This document shows positions 13,064 to 26,700 of a stretch of 64,000 nucleotides of DNA, one piece after another. Source of the DNA: Hippophae tibetana. Its lineage: Eukaryota > Streptophyta > Magnoliopsida > Rosales > Elaeagnaceae. The stretch covers positions 38,779,843-38,843,842 of the forward strand of contig CM072810.1 in the NCBI GenBank assembly GCA_037013495.1, read 5' to 3'. The position numbers and the translations under genes are program-made. Each line of letters opens with the position of its first letter. The stretch's first letter is position 1. The notes under the pieces are model-generated. The model was not told where the DNA came from and did no database searches. It was given only the letters and a program-made list of their open reading frames with translations.

Positions 13064-15525
13064 CTCTAAAATGATTATTTCAATGAATTTATAGTTGTAT
13101 TTCTTCCAAGCGACTTCAAACATTTTGGACACCACTCATATAGGCATTTGAGCAAAAAACTAAATCTAGAACTATGCAGCTGAACATAAATTTTGAACTC
13201 TATATCATGCAAGAGGATGAAACTTTGAACAAATTCTACGCAGGTTTTTCTATCAATTTCAAGTACCCGTACAATTTGGATGGACCTATTTGGAAAAAAA
13301 AGTAGATTTAGAAAATTGTTGTTAGCCTACATTATCATTTTCAAGAAAAAGATACCTTGATTAAATCCATATAGAAGGCCTTTGAACTTACTGTTAAATG
13401 AATAAGTTGGGAAATTATTCGAACTGCATTATTTGTTGCCAAGATGATAGCAATCCACTTTCGTGGACGGAAAGAGCTTGACTTTATAGACATCAAGTAT
13501 AGTGGTACGAGCGAAGCTATTTTGACACAATTGTTAGAATTGATGGATCTAATACCAATGAAGAGAAAATATCTATACTTTCCCATAGATTTACTAAATT
13601 TCTTAGAAAGAATAAACACGTTTTTAGGGATTTAAAAAAAAGGTAATCCGATCTCCAAAATGATTATTTCAATGAATTTATAGTTGTATTTCATCCAAGT
13701 AGCTTCAAACATTGTGTCGACCACCCATATAGGTATTTGGCCAAAAAATAAATCTAGAACTATGCAGCTGAACAAAAAATTTGAACTCTATATCATGCAA
13801 GAGGATGAAACTTTGAACAAATTCTATGCAGGTTTTTGAATCATTATCAACTACCCGTACAATTTGGATGGACCTATTTGGGAAAAAAAGTAGATTGAGA
13901 AAATTGTTGTTAGCCTACATTATCATTTTCAAGAAAAAGATACCTTGCTTAAATCCATATAGAAGGCCTGTGAACTTACTGTTAAATGAATCAGTTGCGA
14001 AATTATTCGAACTGCATTATTTGTTGCAAAGATGATAGCAATCCACTTTCGCGGATGGAAAGAGCTTGACTTTATAGACATCAAGTATCGTTGTACGAGC
14101 GAAGCTATTTTGACACAATTGTTAGAAATGATGAATCTATTACCAATGAAGAGAAAATATCTATACTTTCCCATAGATTTACTAAATTTCTTAGAAAGAA
14201 TAAACCCGTTTTTAGGGATTTAAAAAAAAGGTAATCCGATCTCCAAAATGATTATTTCAATGAATTTATAGTTGTATTTCTTCCAAGCAGCTTCAAATAT
14301 TGTGGAGACCACCCATATAGGTATTTGGCCAAAAAAAAAATCTAGAACTATGCAGCTGAACAAAAAATTTGAACTCTATATCATGCAAGAGGATGAAGCT
14401 TTGAACAAATTCTACGCAGGTTTTCCAATCATTATCAACTACCCGTACAATTTGGATGGACCTATTTGGAAAAAAAAGTAGATTGGGAAAATTGTAGTTA
14501 GCCTACATTAGCATTTCCAAGAAAAAGATACCTTGCTTAAATCCATATAGAAGGCCTGTGAACTTACTGTTAAATGAATCAGTTGGGAAATTATTCGAAC
14601 TGCATTATTTGTTGCCAAGATGATAGCAATCCACTTTCGTGGACGGAAAGAGCTTGACTTTATAGACATCAAGTATAGTGGTACGAGCGAAGCTATTTTG
14701 ACACAATTGTTAGAAATGATGAATCTAATACCAATGAAGAGAAAATATCTATACTTTCCCATAGATTTACTAAATTTCTTAGAAAGAATAAACCCGTTTT
14801 TAGGGATTTAAAAAAAAGGTAATCCGAGCTCTAAAATGATTATTTCAATGAATTTATAGTTGTATTTCTTCCAAGCGACTTCAAACATTTTGGAGACCAC
14901 TCATATAGGCATTTGAGCAAAAAACTAAATCTAGAACTATACAGTCGAACATAAATTTTGAACTCTATATCATGCAAGAGGATGAAACTTTGAACAAATT
15001 CTACGCAGGTTTTTCAAACATTATCAACTACTCGTACAATTTGGATGGACCTATTTGGAAAAAAAAGTAGATTGACAAAATTGTTGTTAGCCTACATTAT
15101 CATTTTCAAGAAAAAGATACCTTGCTTAAATCCATATAGAAGGCCAGTGAACTTACTGTTAAATGAATCAGTTTGGAAATTATTCGAACTGCATTATTTG
15201 TTACCAAGATGATAGCAATCCACTTTCGTGGACGGAAAGAGCTTGACTTTATAGACATCAAGTATAGTGGTACGAGCGAAGCTATTTTGACACAATTGTT
15301 AGAATTGATGGATCTAATACCAATGAAGAGAAAATATCTATACTTTCCCATAGATTTACTAAATTTCTTAGAAAGAATAAACCCGTTTTTAGGGATTTAC
15401 AAAAAAGGTAATCCGAGCTCTAAAATGATTATTTCAATGAATTTATAGTTGTATTTCTTCCAAGCGACTTCCAACATTTTGGAGACCACTCATATAGGCA
15501 TTTGAGCAAAAAACTAAATCTAGAA
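13064..15525 (+). repeat. Long block, second copy (left part)
   Basis: Counterpart of 6000-8460. Private differences include AATAAACACG at about 13612 (AACCCG in the first copy) and AAGGCCTTTGAAC near 13375 (AAGGCCTGTGAAC in the first copy). Confidence 0.83.
14272..14811 (+). pseudogene. Gag-like fossil frame, duplicate of the 7208 copy
   Basis: It lies 7064 bp (12 monomers) downstream of the copy at 7208 and reads the same, including the AAAAAAAAAATC run and the CATTAGCAT stop. It belongs to the second copy of the long block described for 13064-15525. Confidence 0.5.
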
Positions 15526-15532
15526 CTATGCA

Positions 15533-17307
15533 GTCGAACATAAATTTTGAACTCTATATCATGCAAGAGGATGAAACTTTGAACAAATTCTACGCAGGTT
15601 TTTCAAACATTATCAACAACTCGTACAATTTGGATGGACCTATTTGAAAAAAAAAGTAGATTGACAAAATTGTTGTTAGCCTACATTATCATTTTCAAGA
15701 AAATGATACCTTGCTTAAATCCATATTGAAGGCCTGTGAACTTACTGTTAAATGAATCAGTTGGGAAATTATTCGAACTGCATTATTTGTTGCCAAGATG
15801 ATAGCAATCCACTTTCGCGGACAGAAAGAGCTTGACTTTATATACATCAAGTATAGTGGTACGAGCAAAGCTATTTTGACACAATTGTTAGAATTGATGA
15901 ATCTAATACCAATGAAGAGAAAATATCTATACTTTCCCATAGATTTACTAAATTTCTTAGAAAGAATAAACCCATTTTTAGGGATTTAAGAAAAAGGTAA
16001 TCCGAGCTCTAAAATAATTATTTCAATGAATTTATAGTTGTATTTCTTCCAAGAAACATGAAACATTTTGGAGACCACCCATATAGGCATTTGAACAAAA
16101 AACTAAATCTAGAACTCTGCACCTGAACATAAATTTTGAACTCTATATCATGCAAGAGGATGAAACTTTGAACAAATTCTATGCAGGTTTTTGAATCATT
16201 ATCAACTACCCGTACAATTTGGATGGACCTATTTGGGAAAAAAAGTAGATTGAGAAAATTGTTGTTAGACTACATTATCATTTTCAAGAAAAATATACCT
16301 TGCTTAAATCCATATAGAAGGCCTGTGAACTTACTGTTAAATGAATCAGTTGCGAAATTATTCGAACTGCATTATTTGTTGCCAAGATGATAGCAATCCA
16401 CTTTCGCGGATGGAAAGAGCTTGACTTTATAGACATCAAGTATAGTGGTACGAGCGAAGCTATTTTGACACAATTGTTAGAAATGATGAATCTAATACCA
16501 ATGAAGAGAAAATATCTATACTTTCCCATAGATTTACTAAATTTCTTAGAAAGAATAAACCCGTTTAGGGATTTAAAAAAAAGGTAATCCGAGCTCTAAA
16601 ATGATTATTTCAATGAATTTATAGTCGAATTTCTTCCAAGCGACTTCAAACATTTTGGAGACCACTCATATAGGCATTTGAGCAAAAAACTAAATCTAGA
16701 ACTATGCAGTCGAACATAAATTTTGAACTCTATATCATGCAAGAGGATGAAACTTTGAACAAATTCTACGCAGGTTTTTCAAACATTATCAACTACTCTT
16801 ACAATTTGGATGGACCTATTTGAAAAAAAAAGTAGATTGACAAAATTGTTGTTAGCCTACATTATCATTTTCAAGAAAAAGATACCTTGCTTAAATCCAT
16901 ATTGAAGGCCTGTGAACTTACTGTTAAATGAATCAGTTGGGAAATTATTCGAACTACATTATTTGTTGCCAAGATGATAGCAATCCACTTTCGTGGACAG
17001 AAAGAGCTTGACTTTATATACATCAAGTATAGTGGTACGAGCGAAGCTATTTTGACACAGTTGTTAGAAATGATGAATCTAACACCAATGAAGAGAAAAT
17101 ATCTATACTTTCCCATAGATTTACTAAATTTCTTAGAAAGAATAAACCTGTTTTTAGGGATTTAAAAAAAAGGTAATCCGATCTCCAAAATGATTATTTC
17201 AATGAATTTATAGTTGTATTTCTTCCAAGCAGGTTCAAACATTTTGGAGACCACCCATATAGGTATTTGGCCAAAAAATAAATCTAGAACTATGCAGCTG
17301 AACAAAA
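15533..17307 (+). repeat. Long block, second copy (right part)
   Basis: Counterpart of 10826-12600. Here the 17153 region reads AACCTGTTTTTAGG (AACCCG in the first copy), a variant then shared with 21866 and 27757. The second copy is therefore the closer relative of the 10-monomer units downstream. Confidence 0.8.
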
Positions 17308-20300
17308 AATTTGAACTCTATATCATGCAAGAGGATGAAACTATGAACAAATTCTACGCAGGTTTTTCAATCATTATCAACTACCCGTACAATTTGGATG
17401 GACCTATTTGGAAAAAAAAGTAGATTGGGAAAATTGTTGTTAGCCTACATTATCATTTCCAAGAAAAAGATACCTTGCTTAAATCCATATAGAAGGCCTG
17501 TGAACTTACTGTTAAATGAATCAGTTGGGAAATTATTCGAACTGCATTATTTGTTGCGAAGATGATAGCAATCCACTTTCGCGGACAGAAAGAGCTTGAC
17601 TTTATAGACATCAAGTATAGTTGTACGAGCGAAGCTATTTTGACACAATTGTTAGAAATGATGAATCTATTACCAATGAAGAGAAAATATCTATACTTTC
17701 CCATAGATTTACTAAATTTCTTAGAAAGAATAAACCCGTTTTTAGGGATTTAAAAAAAAGGTAATCCGAGCTCTAAAATGATTATTTCAATGAATTTATA
17801 GTTGTATTTCTTCCAAGCGACTTCAAACATTTTGGAGACCACTCATATAGGCATTTGAGCAAAAAACTAAATCTAGAACTATGCAGCTGAACATAAATTT
17901 TGAACTCTATATCATGCAAGAGGATGAAACTTTGAACAAATTCTACGCAGGTTTTTCAATCAATTTCAAATACCCGTACAATTTGGATGGACCTATTTGG
18001 AAAAAAAAGTAGATTTAGAAAATTGTTGTTAGCCTACATTATCTTTTTCAAGAAAATGATACCTTGCTTAAATCCATATAGAAGGCCTGTGAACTTACTG
18101 TTAAATGAATCGGTTGGGAAATTATTCGAACTGCATTATTTGTTGCCAAGGTGATAGCAATCCACTTTCGTGGATGGAAAGAGCTTGACTTTATAGCTAT
18201 CAAGTATAGTGGTACGAGCGAAGCTATTTTGACACAATTGTTAGAAATGATGAATCTAATACCAATGAAGAGAAAATATCTATACTTTCCCATAGATTTA
18301 CTAAATTTCATAGAAAGAATAAACCCGTTTTTAGGGATTTAAGAAAAAGGTAATCCGAGCTCTAAAATGATTATTTCAATGAATTTATAGTTGTATTTCT
18401 TCCAAGAAACTTGAAACATTTTGGAGACCACTCATATAGGCATTTGAACAAAAAACTAAATCTAGATCTATGCAGCTGAACATAAATTTTGAACTCTATA
18501 TCATGCAAGAGGATGAAACTTTGAACAAATTCTATGCAGGTTTTTGAATCATTATCAACTACCCGTACAATTTGGATGGACCTATTTGGAAAAAAAAGTA
18601 GATTGAGAAAGTTGTTGTTAGCCTACATTATCATTTTCAAGAAAGAGATACCTTGCTTAAATCCATATAGAAGGCCTGTGAACTTACTGTTAAATGAATC
18701 AGTTGCGAAATTATTCGAACTGCATTATTTGTTGCCAAGATGATAGCAATCCACTTTCGTGGATGGAAAGAGCTTGACTTTATAGACATCAAGTATAGTG
18801 GTACGAGCGAAGCTATTTTGACACAATTGTTAGAAATGATGAATCTAATACCAATGAAGAGAAAATATGTATACTTTCCCATAGATTTACTAAATTTCAT
18901 AGAAAGAATAAACCCGTTTTTAGGGATTTAAGAAAAAGGTAATCCGAGCTCTAAAATGATTATTTCATTGAATTTATAGTTGTATTTCTTCCAAGAAACT
19001 TGAAACATTTTGGAGACCACCCATATAGGCATTTGAACAAAAAACTAAATCTAGAACTATGCAGCTGAACATAAATTTTGAACTCTATATCATGCAAGAG
19101 GATGAAACTTTGAACAAATTCTATGCAGGTTTTTGAATCATTATCAACTACCCGTACAATTTGGATGGACCTATTTGGGAAAAAATGTAGATTGAGAAAG
19201 TTGTTGTTAGCCTACATTATCATTTTCAAGAAAAAGATACCTTGCTTAAATCCATATAGAAGGCCAGTGAACTTACTGTTAAATGAATCAGTTGCGAAAT
19301 TATTCGAACTGCATTATTTGTTGCCAAGATGATAGCAATCCACTTTCGCGGATGGAAAGAGCTTGACTTTATAGACATCAAGTATAGTGGTACGAGCGAA
19401 GCTATTTTGACACAATTGTTAGAAATGATGAATCTAATACCAATGAAGAGAAAATATCTATACTTTCCCATAGATTTACTAAATTTCTTAGAAAGAATAA
19501 ACCCGTTTTTAGGGATTTAAAAAAAAGGTAATCCGAGCTCTAAAATGATTATTTCAATGAATTTATAGTTGTATTTCTTCCAAGAAACATGAAACATTTT
19601 GGAGACCACCCATATAGGCATTTGAACAAAAAACTAAATCTAGAACTCTGCACCTGAACATAAATTTTGAACTCTATATCATGCAAGAGGATGAAACTTT
19701 TAACAAATTCTATGCAGGTTTTTGAATCATTATCAACTACCCGTACAATTTGGATGGACCTATTTGGGAAAAAAATGTATATTGAGAAAACTGTTGTTAG
19801 CCTACATTATCATTTTCAAGAAAAAGATACCTTGCTTCAATCCATATAGAAGGCCAGGGAACTTATTGTTAAATGAATCAGTTGCGAAATTATTTGAACT
19901 GCATTATTTGTTGCCAAGATGATAGCAATCCACTTTCGCGGATGGAAAGAGCTTGACTTTATAGACATCAAGTATAGTGGTACGAGCGAAGATATTTTGA
20001 CACAATTGTTAGAAATGATGAATCTAATACCAATGAAGAGAAAATATCTATACTTTCCCATAGATTTACTAAATTTCTTAGAAAGAATAAACCCGTTTTT
20101 AGGGATTTAAAAAAAAGGTAATCCGAGCTCTAAAATGATTATTTCAATGAATTTATAGTTGTATTTCTTCCAAGAAACATGAAACATTTTGGAGACCACC
20201 CATATAGGCATTTGAACAAAAAACTAAATCTAGAACTCTGCACCTGAACATAAATTTTGAACTCTATATCATGCAAGAGGATGAAACTTTTAACAAATTC

Positions 20301-21337
20301 TATGCAGGTTTTTGAATCATTATCAACTACCCGTACAATTTGGATGGACCTATTTGGGAAAAAAATGTATATTGAGAAAACTGTTGTTAGCCTACATTAT
20401 CATTTTCAAGAAAAAGATACCTTGCTTCAATCCATATAGAAGGCCAGGGAACTTATTGTTAAATGAATCAGTTGCGAAATTATTTGAACTGCATTATTTG
20501 TTGCCAAGATGATAGCAATCCACTTTCGCGGATGGAAAGAGCTTGACTTTATAGACATCAAGTATAGTGGTACGAGCGAAGATATTTTGACACAATTGTT
20601 AGAAATGATGAATCTAATACCAATGAAGAGAAAATATCTATACTTTCCCATAGATTTACTAAATTTCATAGAAAGAATAAACCCGTTTTTAGGGATTTAA
20701 GAAAAAGGTAATCCGAGCTCTAAAATGATTATTTCAATGAATTTATAGTTGTATTTCTTCCAAGAAACTTGAAACATTTTGGAGACCACTCATATAGGCA
20801 TTTGAGCAAAAAACTAAATCTAGAACTATGCAGCTGAACATAAATTTTGAACTCTCTATCATGCAAGAGGATGAAACTTTGAACAAATTCTACGCAGGTT
20901 TTTCAATCAATTTCAAATACCCGTACAATTTGGATGGACCTATTTGGAAAAAAAAGTAGATTTAGAAAATTGTTGTTAGCCTACATTATCTTTTTCAAGA
21001 AAATGATACCTTGCTTAAATCCATATAGAAGGCCTGTGAACTTACTGTTAAATGAATCGGTTGGGAAATTATTCGAACTGCATTATTTGTTGCCAAGGTG
21101 ATAGCAATCCACTTTCGTGGATGGAAAGAGCTTGACTTTATAGCTATCAAGTATAGTGGTACGAGCGAAGCTATTTTGACACAATTGTTAGAAATGATGA
21201 ATCTATTACCAATGAAGAGAAAATATCTATACTTTCCCATAGATTTACTAAATTTCTTAGAAAGAATAAACCCGTTTTTAGGGATTTAAAAAAAAGGTAA
21301 TCCGAGCTCTAAAATGATTATTTCAATGAATTTATAG
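16625..21337 (+). repeat. Eight-monomer higher-order repeat copy (4713 bp)
   Basis: Bounded by the marker TATAGTCGAATTTC (TCG at 16625 and 21338). Monomer order by anchor: 16974 (F), 17562 (A), 18151 (B, anchor GTGATAG), 18740 (C), 19329 (D), 19919 (E1), 20509 (E2), 21098 (B'). Monomers F to D match the next block at offset 4713. Diagnostic variants are TTGCGAAGATG in A, GAATCGGTTGGG and TATAGCTATC in B, TATGTATAC in C, AAAAAATGTAG in D, and AATGTATATTGAGAAAACTG with GAAGATATTTTG in E. A private GAACTCTCTATC occurs at about 20849. Confidence 0.87.
17214..17753 (+). pseudogene. Gag-like fossil frame, duplicate of the reference
   Basis: Same frame and stops as the reference copy, at TAG 17421-17423, TAG 17490-17492 and TGA 17517-17519, offset by 4713 bp. 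The predecessor 4707 bp further upstream (12507) shares the left part but has a different right part, so a recombination junction separates them. Confidence 0.55.
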
Positions 21338-21686
21338 TCGAATTTCTTCCAAGCGACTTCAAACATTTTGGAGACCACTCATATAGGCATTTGAGCAAAA
21401 AACTAAATCTAGAACTATGCAGTCGAACATAAATTTTGAACTCTATATCATGCAAGAGGATGAAACTTTGAACAAATTCTACGCAGGTTTTTCAAACATT
21501 ATCAACTACTCTTACAATTTGGATGGACCTATTTGAAAAAAAAAGTAGATTGACAAAATTGTTGTTAGCCTACATTATCATTTTCAAGAAAAAGATACCT
21601 TGCTTAAATCCATATTGAAGGCCTGTGAACTTACTGTTAAATGAATCAGTTGGGAAATTATTCGAACTACATTATTTGTTGCCAAG

Positions 21687-22274
21687 ATGATAGCAATCCA
21701 CTTTCGTGGACAGAAAGAGCTTGACTTTATATACATCAAGTATAGTGGTACGAGCGAAGCTATTTTGACACAGTTGTTAGAAATGATGAATCTAACACCA
21801 ATGAAGAGAAAATATCTATACTTTCCCATAGATTTACTAAATTTCTTAGAAAGAATAAACCTGTTTTTAGGGATTTAAAAAAAAGGTAATCCGATCTCCA
21901 AAATGATTATTTCAATGAATTTATAGTTGTATTTCTTCCAAGCAGGTTCAAACATTTTGGAGACCACCCATATAGGTATTTGGCCAAAAAATAAATCTAG
22001 AACTATGCAGCTGAACAAAAAATTTGAACTCTATATCATGCAAGAGGATGAAACTATGAACAAATTCTACGCAGGTTTTTCAATCATTATCAACTACCCG
22101 TACAATTTGGATGGACCTATTTGGAAAAAAAAGTAGATTGGGAAAATTGTTGTTAGCCTACATTATCATTTCCAAGAAAAAGATACCTTGCTTAAATCCA
22201 TATAGAAGGCCTGTGAACTTACTGTTAAATGAATCAGTTGGGAAATTATTCGAACTGCATTATTTGTTGCGAAG
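21687..22274 (+). repeat. Reference monomer (588 bp, open-frame subtype)
   Basis: This unit, cut from one anchor to the next, is offered as a reference because its length is exactly 196 codons and its left half keeps the open frame. From the anchor it holds the 3' segment ending at the TAA at 21876-21878, a 48 bp linker carrying the CCGATCTCCAAAATG variant, then from 21927 the gag-like segment up to the TAG at 22134-22136, an A-run (AAAAAAAAG), and the segment leading to the next anchor. It is duplicated almost exactly 4713 bp upstream (16974) and 5891 bp downstream (27578). Most other monomers differ by an extra base in the run after the GCATTTGA region (AAAAAACTAAATC instead of AAAAAATAAATC), which makes 589 bp and breaks the frame. 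Confidence 0.85.
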
Positions 22275-22466
22275 ATGATAGCAATCCACTTTCGCGGACA
22301 GAAAGAGCTTGACTTTATAGACATCAAGTATAGTTGTACGAGCGAAGCTATTTTGACACAATTGTTAGAAATGATGAATCTATTACCAATGAAGAGAAAA
22401 TATCTATACTTTCCCATAGATTTACTAAATTTCTTAGAAAGAATAAACCCGTTTTTAGGGATTTAA
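21927..22466 (+). pseudogene. Degenerate Ty1/copia gag-like frame in a satellite monomer (best reference copy)
   Basis: One frame of 180 codons is interrupted only by TAG at 22134-22136, TAG at 22203-22205 and TGA at 22230-22232, and ends at TAA 22464-22466. The part before the first stop contains ETTHIG, then a basic stretch (KNKSR), then KKFELYIMQEDE, NKFYAGF and IIINYP. After the stop come KIVVSLHYHF and ACELTV. The order and spacing (H-x-G, basic residues, an F/Y-E-L-x-x-M-x-E-x-E helix, a short F-x-x-I-I-N helix, then K-I-x-x-S-L-x-x-x-F) match the UBN2-type gag domain of plant Ty1/copia retrotransposons as I know that family. The residues from the anchor methionine onward resemble nothing I can name. 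A TAG codon precedes 21927 and no credible start codon exists, so this is a fossil, not a gene. The family assignment is inference from motifs without a search. Confidence 0.62.
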
Positions 22467-23744
22467 AAAAAAGGTAATCCGAGCTCTAAAATGATTATTT
22501 CAATGAATTTATAGTTGTATTTCTTCCAAGCGACTTCAAACATTTTGGAGACCACTCATATAGGCATTTGAGCAAAAAACTAAATCTAGAACTATGCAGC
22601 TGAACATAAATTTTGAACTCTATATCATGCAAGAGGATGAAACTTTGAACAAATTCTACGCAGGTTTTTCAATCAATTTCAAATACCCGTACAATTTGGA
22701 TGGACCTATTTGGAAAAAAAAGTAGATTTAGAAAATTGTTGTTAGCCTACATTATCTTTTTCAAGAAAATGATACCTTGCTTAAATCCATATAGAAGGCC
22801 TGTGAACTTACTGTTAAATGAATCGGTTGGGAAATTATTCGAACTGCATTATTTGTTGCCAAGGTGATAGCAATCCACTTTCGTGGATGGAAAGAGCTTG
22901 ACTTTATAGCTATCAAGTATAGTGGTACGAGCGAAGCTATTTTGACACAATTGTTAGAAATGATGAATCTAATACCAATGAAGAGAAAATATCTATACTT
23001 TCCCATAGATTTACTAAATTTCATAGAAAGAATAAACCCGTTTTTAGGGATTTAAGAAAAAGGTAATCCGAGCTCTAAAATGATTATTTCAATGAATTTA
23101 TAGTTGTATTTCTTCCAAGAAACTTGAAACATTTTGGAGACCACTCATATAGGCATTTGAACAAAAAACTAAATCTAGATCTATGCAGCTGAACATAAAT
23201 TTTGAACTCTATATCATGCAAGAGGATGAAACTTTGAACAAATTCTATGCAGGTTTTTGAATCATTATCAACTACCCGTACAATTTGGATGGACCTATTT
23301 GGAAAAAAAAGTAGATTGAGAAAGTTGTTGTTAGCCTACATTATCATTTTCAAGAAAGAGATACCTTGCTTAAATCCATATAGAAGGCCTGTGAACTTAC
23401 TGTTAAATGAATCAGTTGCGAAATTATTCGAACTGCATTATTTGTTGCCAAGATGATAGCAATCCACTTTCGTGGATGGAAAGAGCTTGACTTTATAGAC
23501 ATCAAGTATAGTGGTACGAGCGAAGCTATTTTGACACAATTGTTAGAAATGATGAATCTAATACCAATGAAGAGAAAATATGTATACTTTCCCATAGATT
23601 TACTAAATTTCATAGAAAGAATAAACCCGTTTTTAGGGATTTAAGAAAAAGGTAATCCGAGCTCTAAAATGATTATTTCATTGAATTTATAGTTGTATTT
23701 CTTCCAAGAAACTTGAAACATTTTGGAGACCACCCATATAGGCA

Positions 23745-26700
23745 TTTGAACAAAAAACTAAATCTAGAACTATGCAGCTGAACATAAATTTTGAACTCTA
23801 TATCATGCAAGAGGATGAAACTTTGAACAAATTCTATGCAGGTTTTTGAATCATTATCAACTACCCGTACAATTTGGATGGACCTATTTGGGAAAAAATG
23901 TAGATTGAGAAAGTTGTTGTTAGCCTACATTATCATTTTCAAGAAAAAGATACCTTGCTTAAATCCATATAGAAGGCCAGTGAACTTACTGTTAAATGAA
24001 TCAGTTGCGAAATTATTCGAACTGCATTATTTGTTGCCAAGATGATAGCAATCCACTTTCGCGGATGGAAAGAGCTTGACTTTATAGACATCAAGTATAG
24101 TGGTACGAGCGAAGCTATTTTGACACAATTGTTAGAAATGATGAATCTAATACCAATGAAGAGAAAATATCTATACTTTCCCATAGATTTACTAAATTTC
24201 TTAGAAAGAATAAACCCGTTTTTAGGGATTTAAAAAAAAGGTAATCCGAGCTCTAAAATGATTATTTCAATGAATTTATAGTTGTATTTCTTCCAAGAAA
24301 CATGAAACATTTTGGAGACCACCCATATAGGCATTTGAACAAAAAACTAAATCTAGAACTCTGCACCTGAACATAAATTTTGAACTCTATATCATGCAAG
24401 AGGATGAAACTTTTAACAAATTCTATGCAGGTTTTTGAATCATTATCAACTACCCGTACAATTTGGATGGACCTATTTGGGAAAAAAATGTATATTGAGA
24501 AAACTGTTGTTAGCCTACATTATCATTTTCAAGAAAAAGATACCTTGCTTCAATCCATATAGAAGGCCAGGGAACTTATTGTTAAATGAATCAGTTGCGA
24601 AATTATTTGAACTGCATTATTTGTTGCCAAGATGATAGCAATCCACTTTCGCGGATGGAAAGAGCTTGACTTTATAGACATCAAGTATAGTGGTACGAGC
24701 GAAGATATTTTGACACAATTGTTAGAAATGATGAATCTAATACCAATGAAGAGAAAATATCTATACTTTCCCATAGATTTACTAAATTTCATAGAAAGAA
24801 TAAACCCGTTTTTAGGGATTTAAGAAAAAGGTAATCCGAGCTCTAAAATGATTATTTCAATGAATTTATAGTTGTATTTCTTCCAAGAAACTTGAAACAT
24901 TTTGGAGACCACTCATATAGGCATTTGAGCAAAAAACTAAATCTAGAACTATGCAGCTGAACATAAATTTTGAACTCTATATCATGCAAGAGGATGAAAC
25001 TTTGAACAAATTCTACGCAGGTTTTTCAATCAATTTCAAATACCCGTACAATTTGGATGGACCTATTTGGAAAAAAAAGTAGATTTAGAAAATTGTTGTT
25101 AGCCTACATTATCTTTTTCAAGAAAATGATACCTTGCTTAAATCCATATAGAAGGCCTGTGAACTTACTGTTAAATGAATCGGTTGGGAAATTATTCGAA
25201 CTGCATTATTTGTTGCCAAGGTGATAGCAATCCACTTTCGTGGATGGAAAGAGCTTGACTTTATAGCTATCAAGTATAGTGGTACGAGCGAAGCTATTTT
25301 GACACAATTGTTAGAAATGATGAATCTAATACCAATGAAGAGAAAATATCTATACTTTCCCATAGATTTACTAAATTTCATAGAAAGAATAAACCCGTTT
25401 TTAGGGATTTAAGAAAAAGGTAATCCGAGCTCTAAAATGATTATTTCAATGAATTTATAGTTGTATTTCTTCCAAGAAACTTGAAACATTTTGGAGACCA
25501 CTCATATAGGCATTTGAACAAAAAACTAAATCTAGAACTATGCAGCTGAACATAAATTTTGAACTCTATATCATGCAAGAGGATGAAACTTTGAACAAAT
25601 TCTATGCAGGTTTTTGAATCATTATCAACTACCCGTACAATTTGGATGGACCTATTTGGGAAAAAATGTAGATTGAGAAAGTTGTTGTTAGCCTACATTA
25701 TCATTTTCAAGAAAAAGATACCTTGCTTAAATCCATATAGAAGGCCAGTGAACTTACTGTTAAATGAATCAGTTGCGAAATTATTCGAACTGCATTATTT
25801 GTTGCCAAGATGATAGCAATCCACTTTCGCGGATGGAAAGAGCTTGACTTTATAGACATCAAGTATAGTGGTACGAGCGAAGCTATTTTGACACAATTGT
25901 TAGAAATGATGAATCTAATACCAATGAAGAGAAAATATCTATACTTTCCCATAGATTTACTAAATTTCTTAGAAAGAATAAACCCGTTTTTAGGGATTTA
26001 AAAAAAAGGTAATCCGAGCTCTAAAATGATTATTTCAATGAATTTATAGTTGTATTTCTTCCAAGAAACATGAAACATTTTGGAGACCACCCATATAGGC
26101 ATTTGAACAAAAAACTAAATCTAGAACTCTGCACCTGAACATAAATTTTGAACTCTATATCATGCAAGAGGATGAAACTTTTAACAAATTCTATGCAGGT
26201 TTTTGAATCATTATCAACTACCCGTACAATTTGGATGGACCTATTTGGGAAAAAAATGTATATTGAGAAAACTGTTGTTAGCCTACATTATCATTTTCAA
26301 GAAAAAGATACCTTGCTTCAATCCATATAGAAGGCCAGGGAACTTATTGTTAAATGAATCAGTTGCGAAATTATTTGAACTGCATTATTTGTTGCCAAGA
26401 TGATAGCAATCCACTTTCGCGGATGGAAAGAGCTTGACTTTATAGACATCAAGTATAGTGGTACGAGCGAAGATATTTTGACACAATTGTTAGAAATGAT
26501 GAATCTAATACCAATGAAGAGAAAATATCTATACTTTCCCATAGATTTACTAAATTTCATAGAAAGAATAAACCCGTTTTTAGGGATTTAAGAAAAAGGT
26601 AATCCGAGCTCTAAAATGATTATTTCAATGAATTTATAGTTGTATTTCTTCCAAGAAACTTGAAACATTTTGGAGACCACTCATATAGGCATTTGAGCAA

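Noticed and set aside
21927-22466. A live gag gene using stop-codon readthrough
   Set aside because: Two to four stops, no start codon, no neighbouring protease, integrase or reverse transcriptase domains, and no long terminal repeats anywhere in the window.
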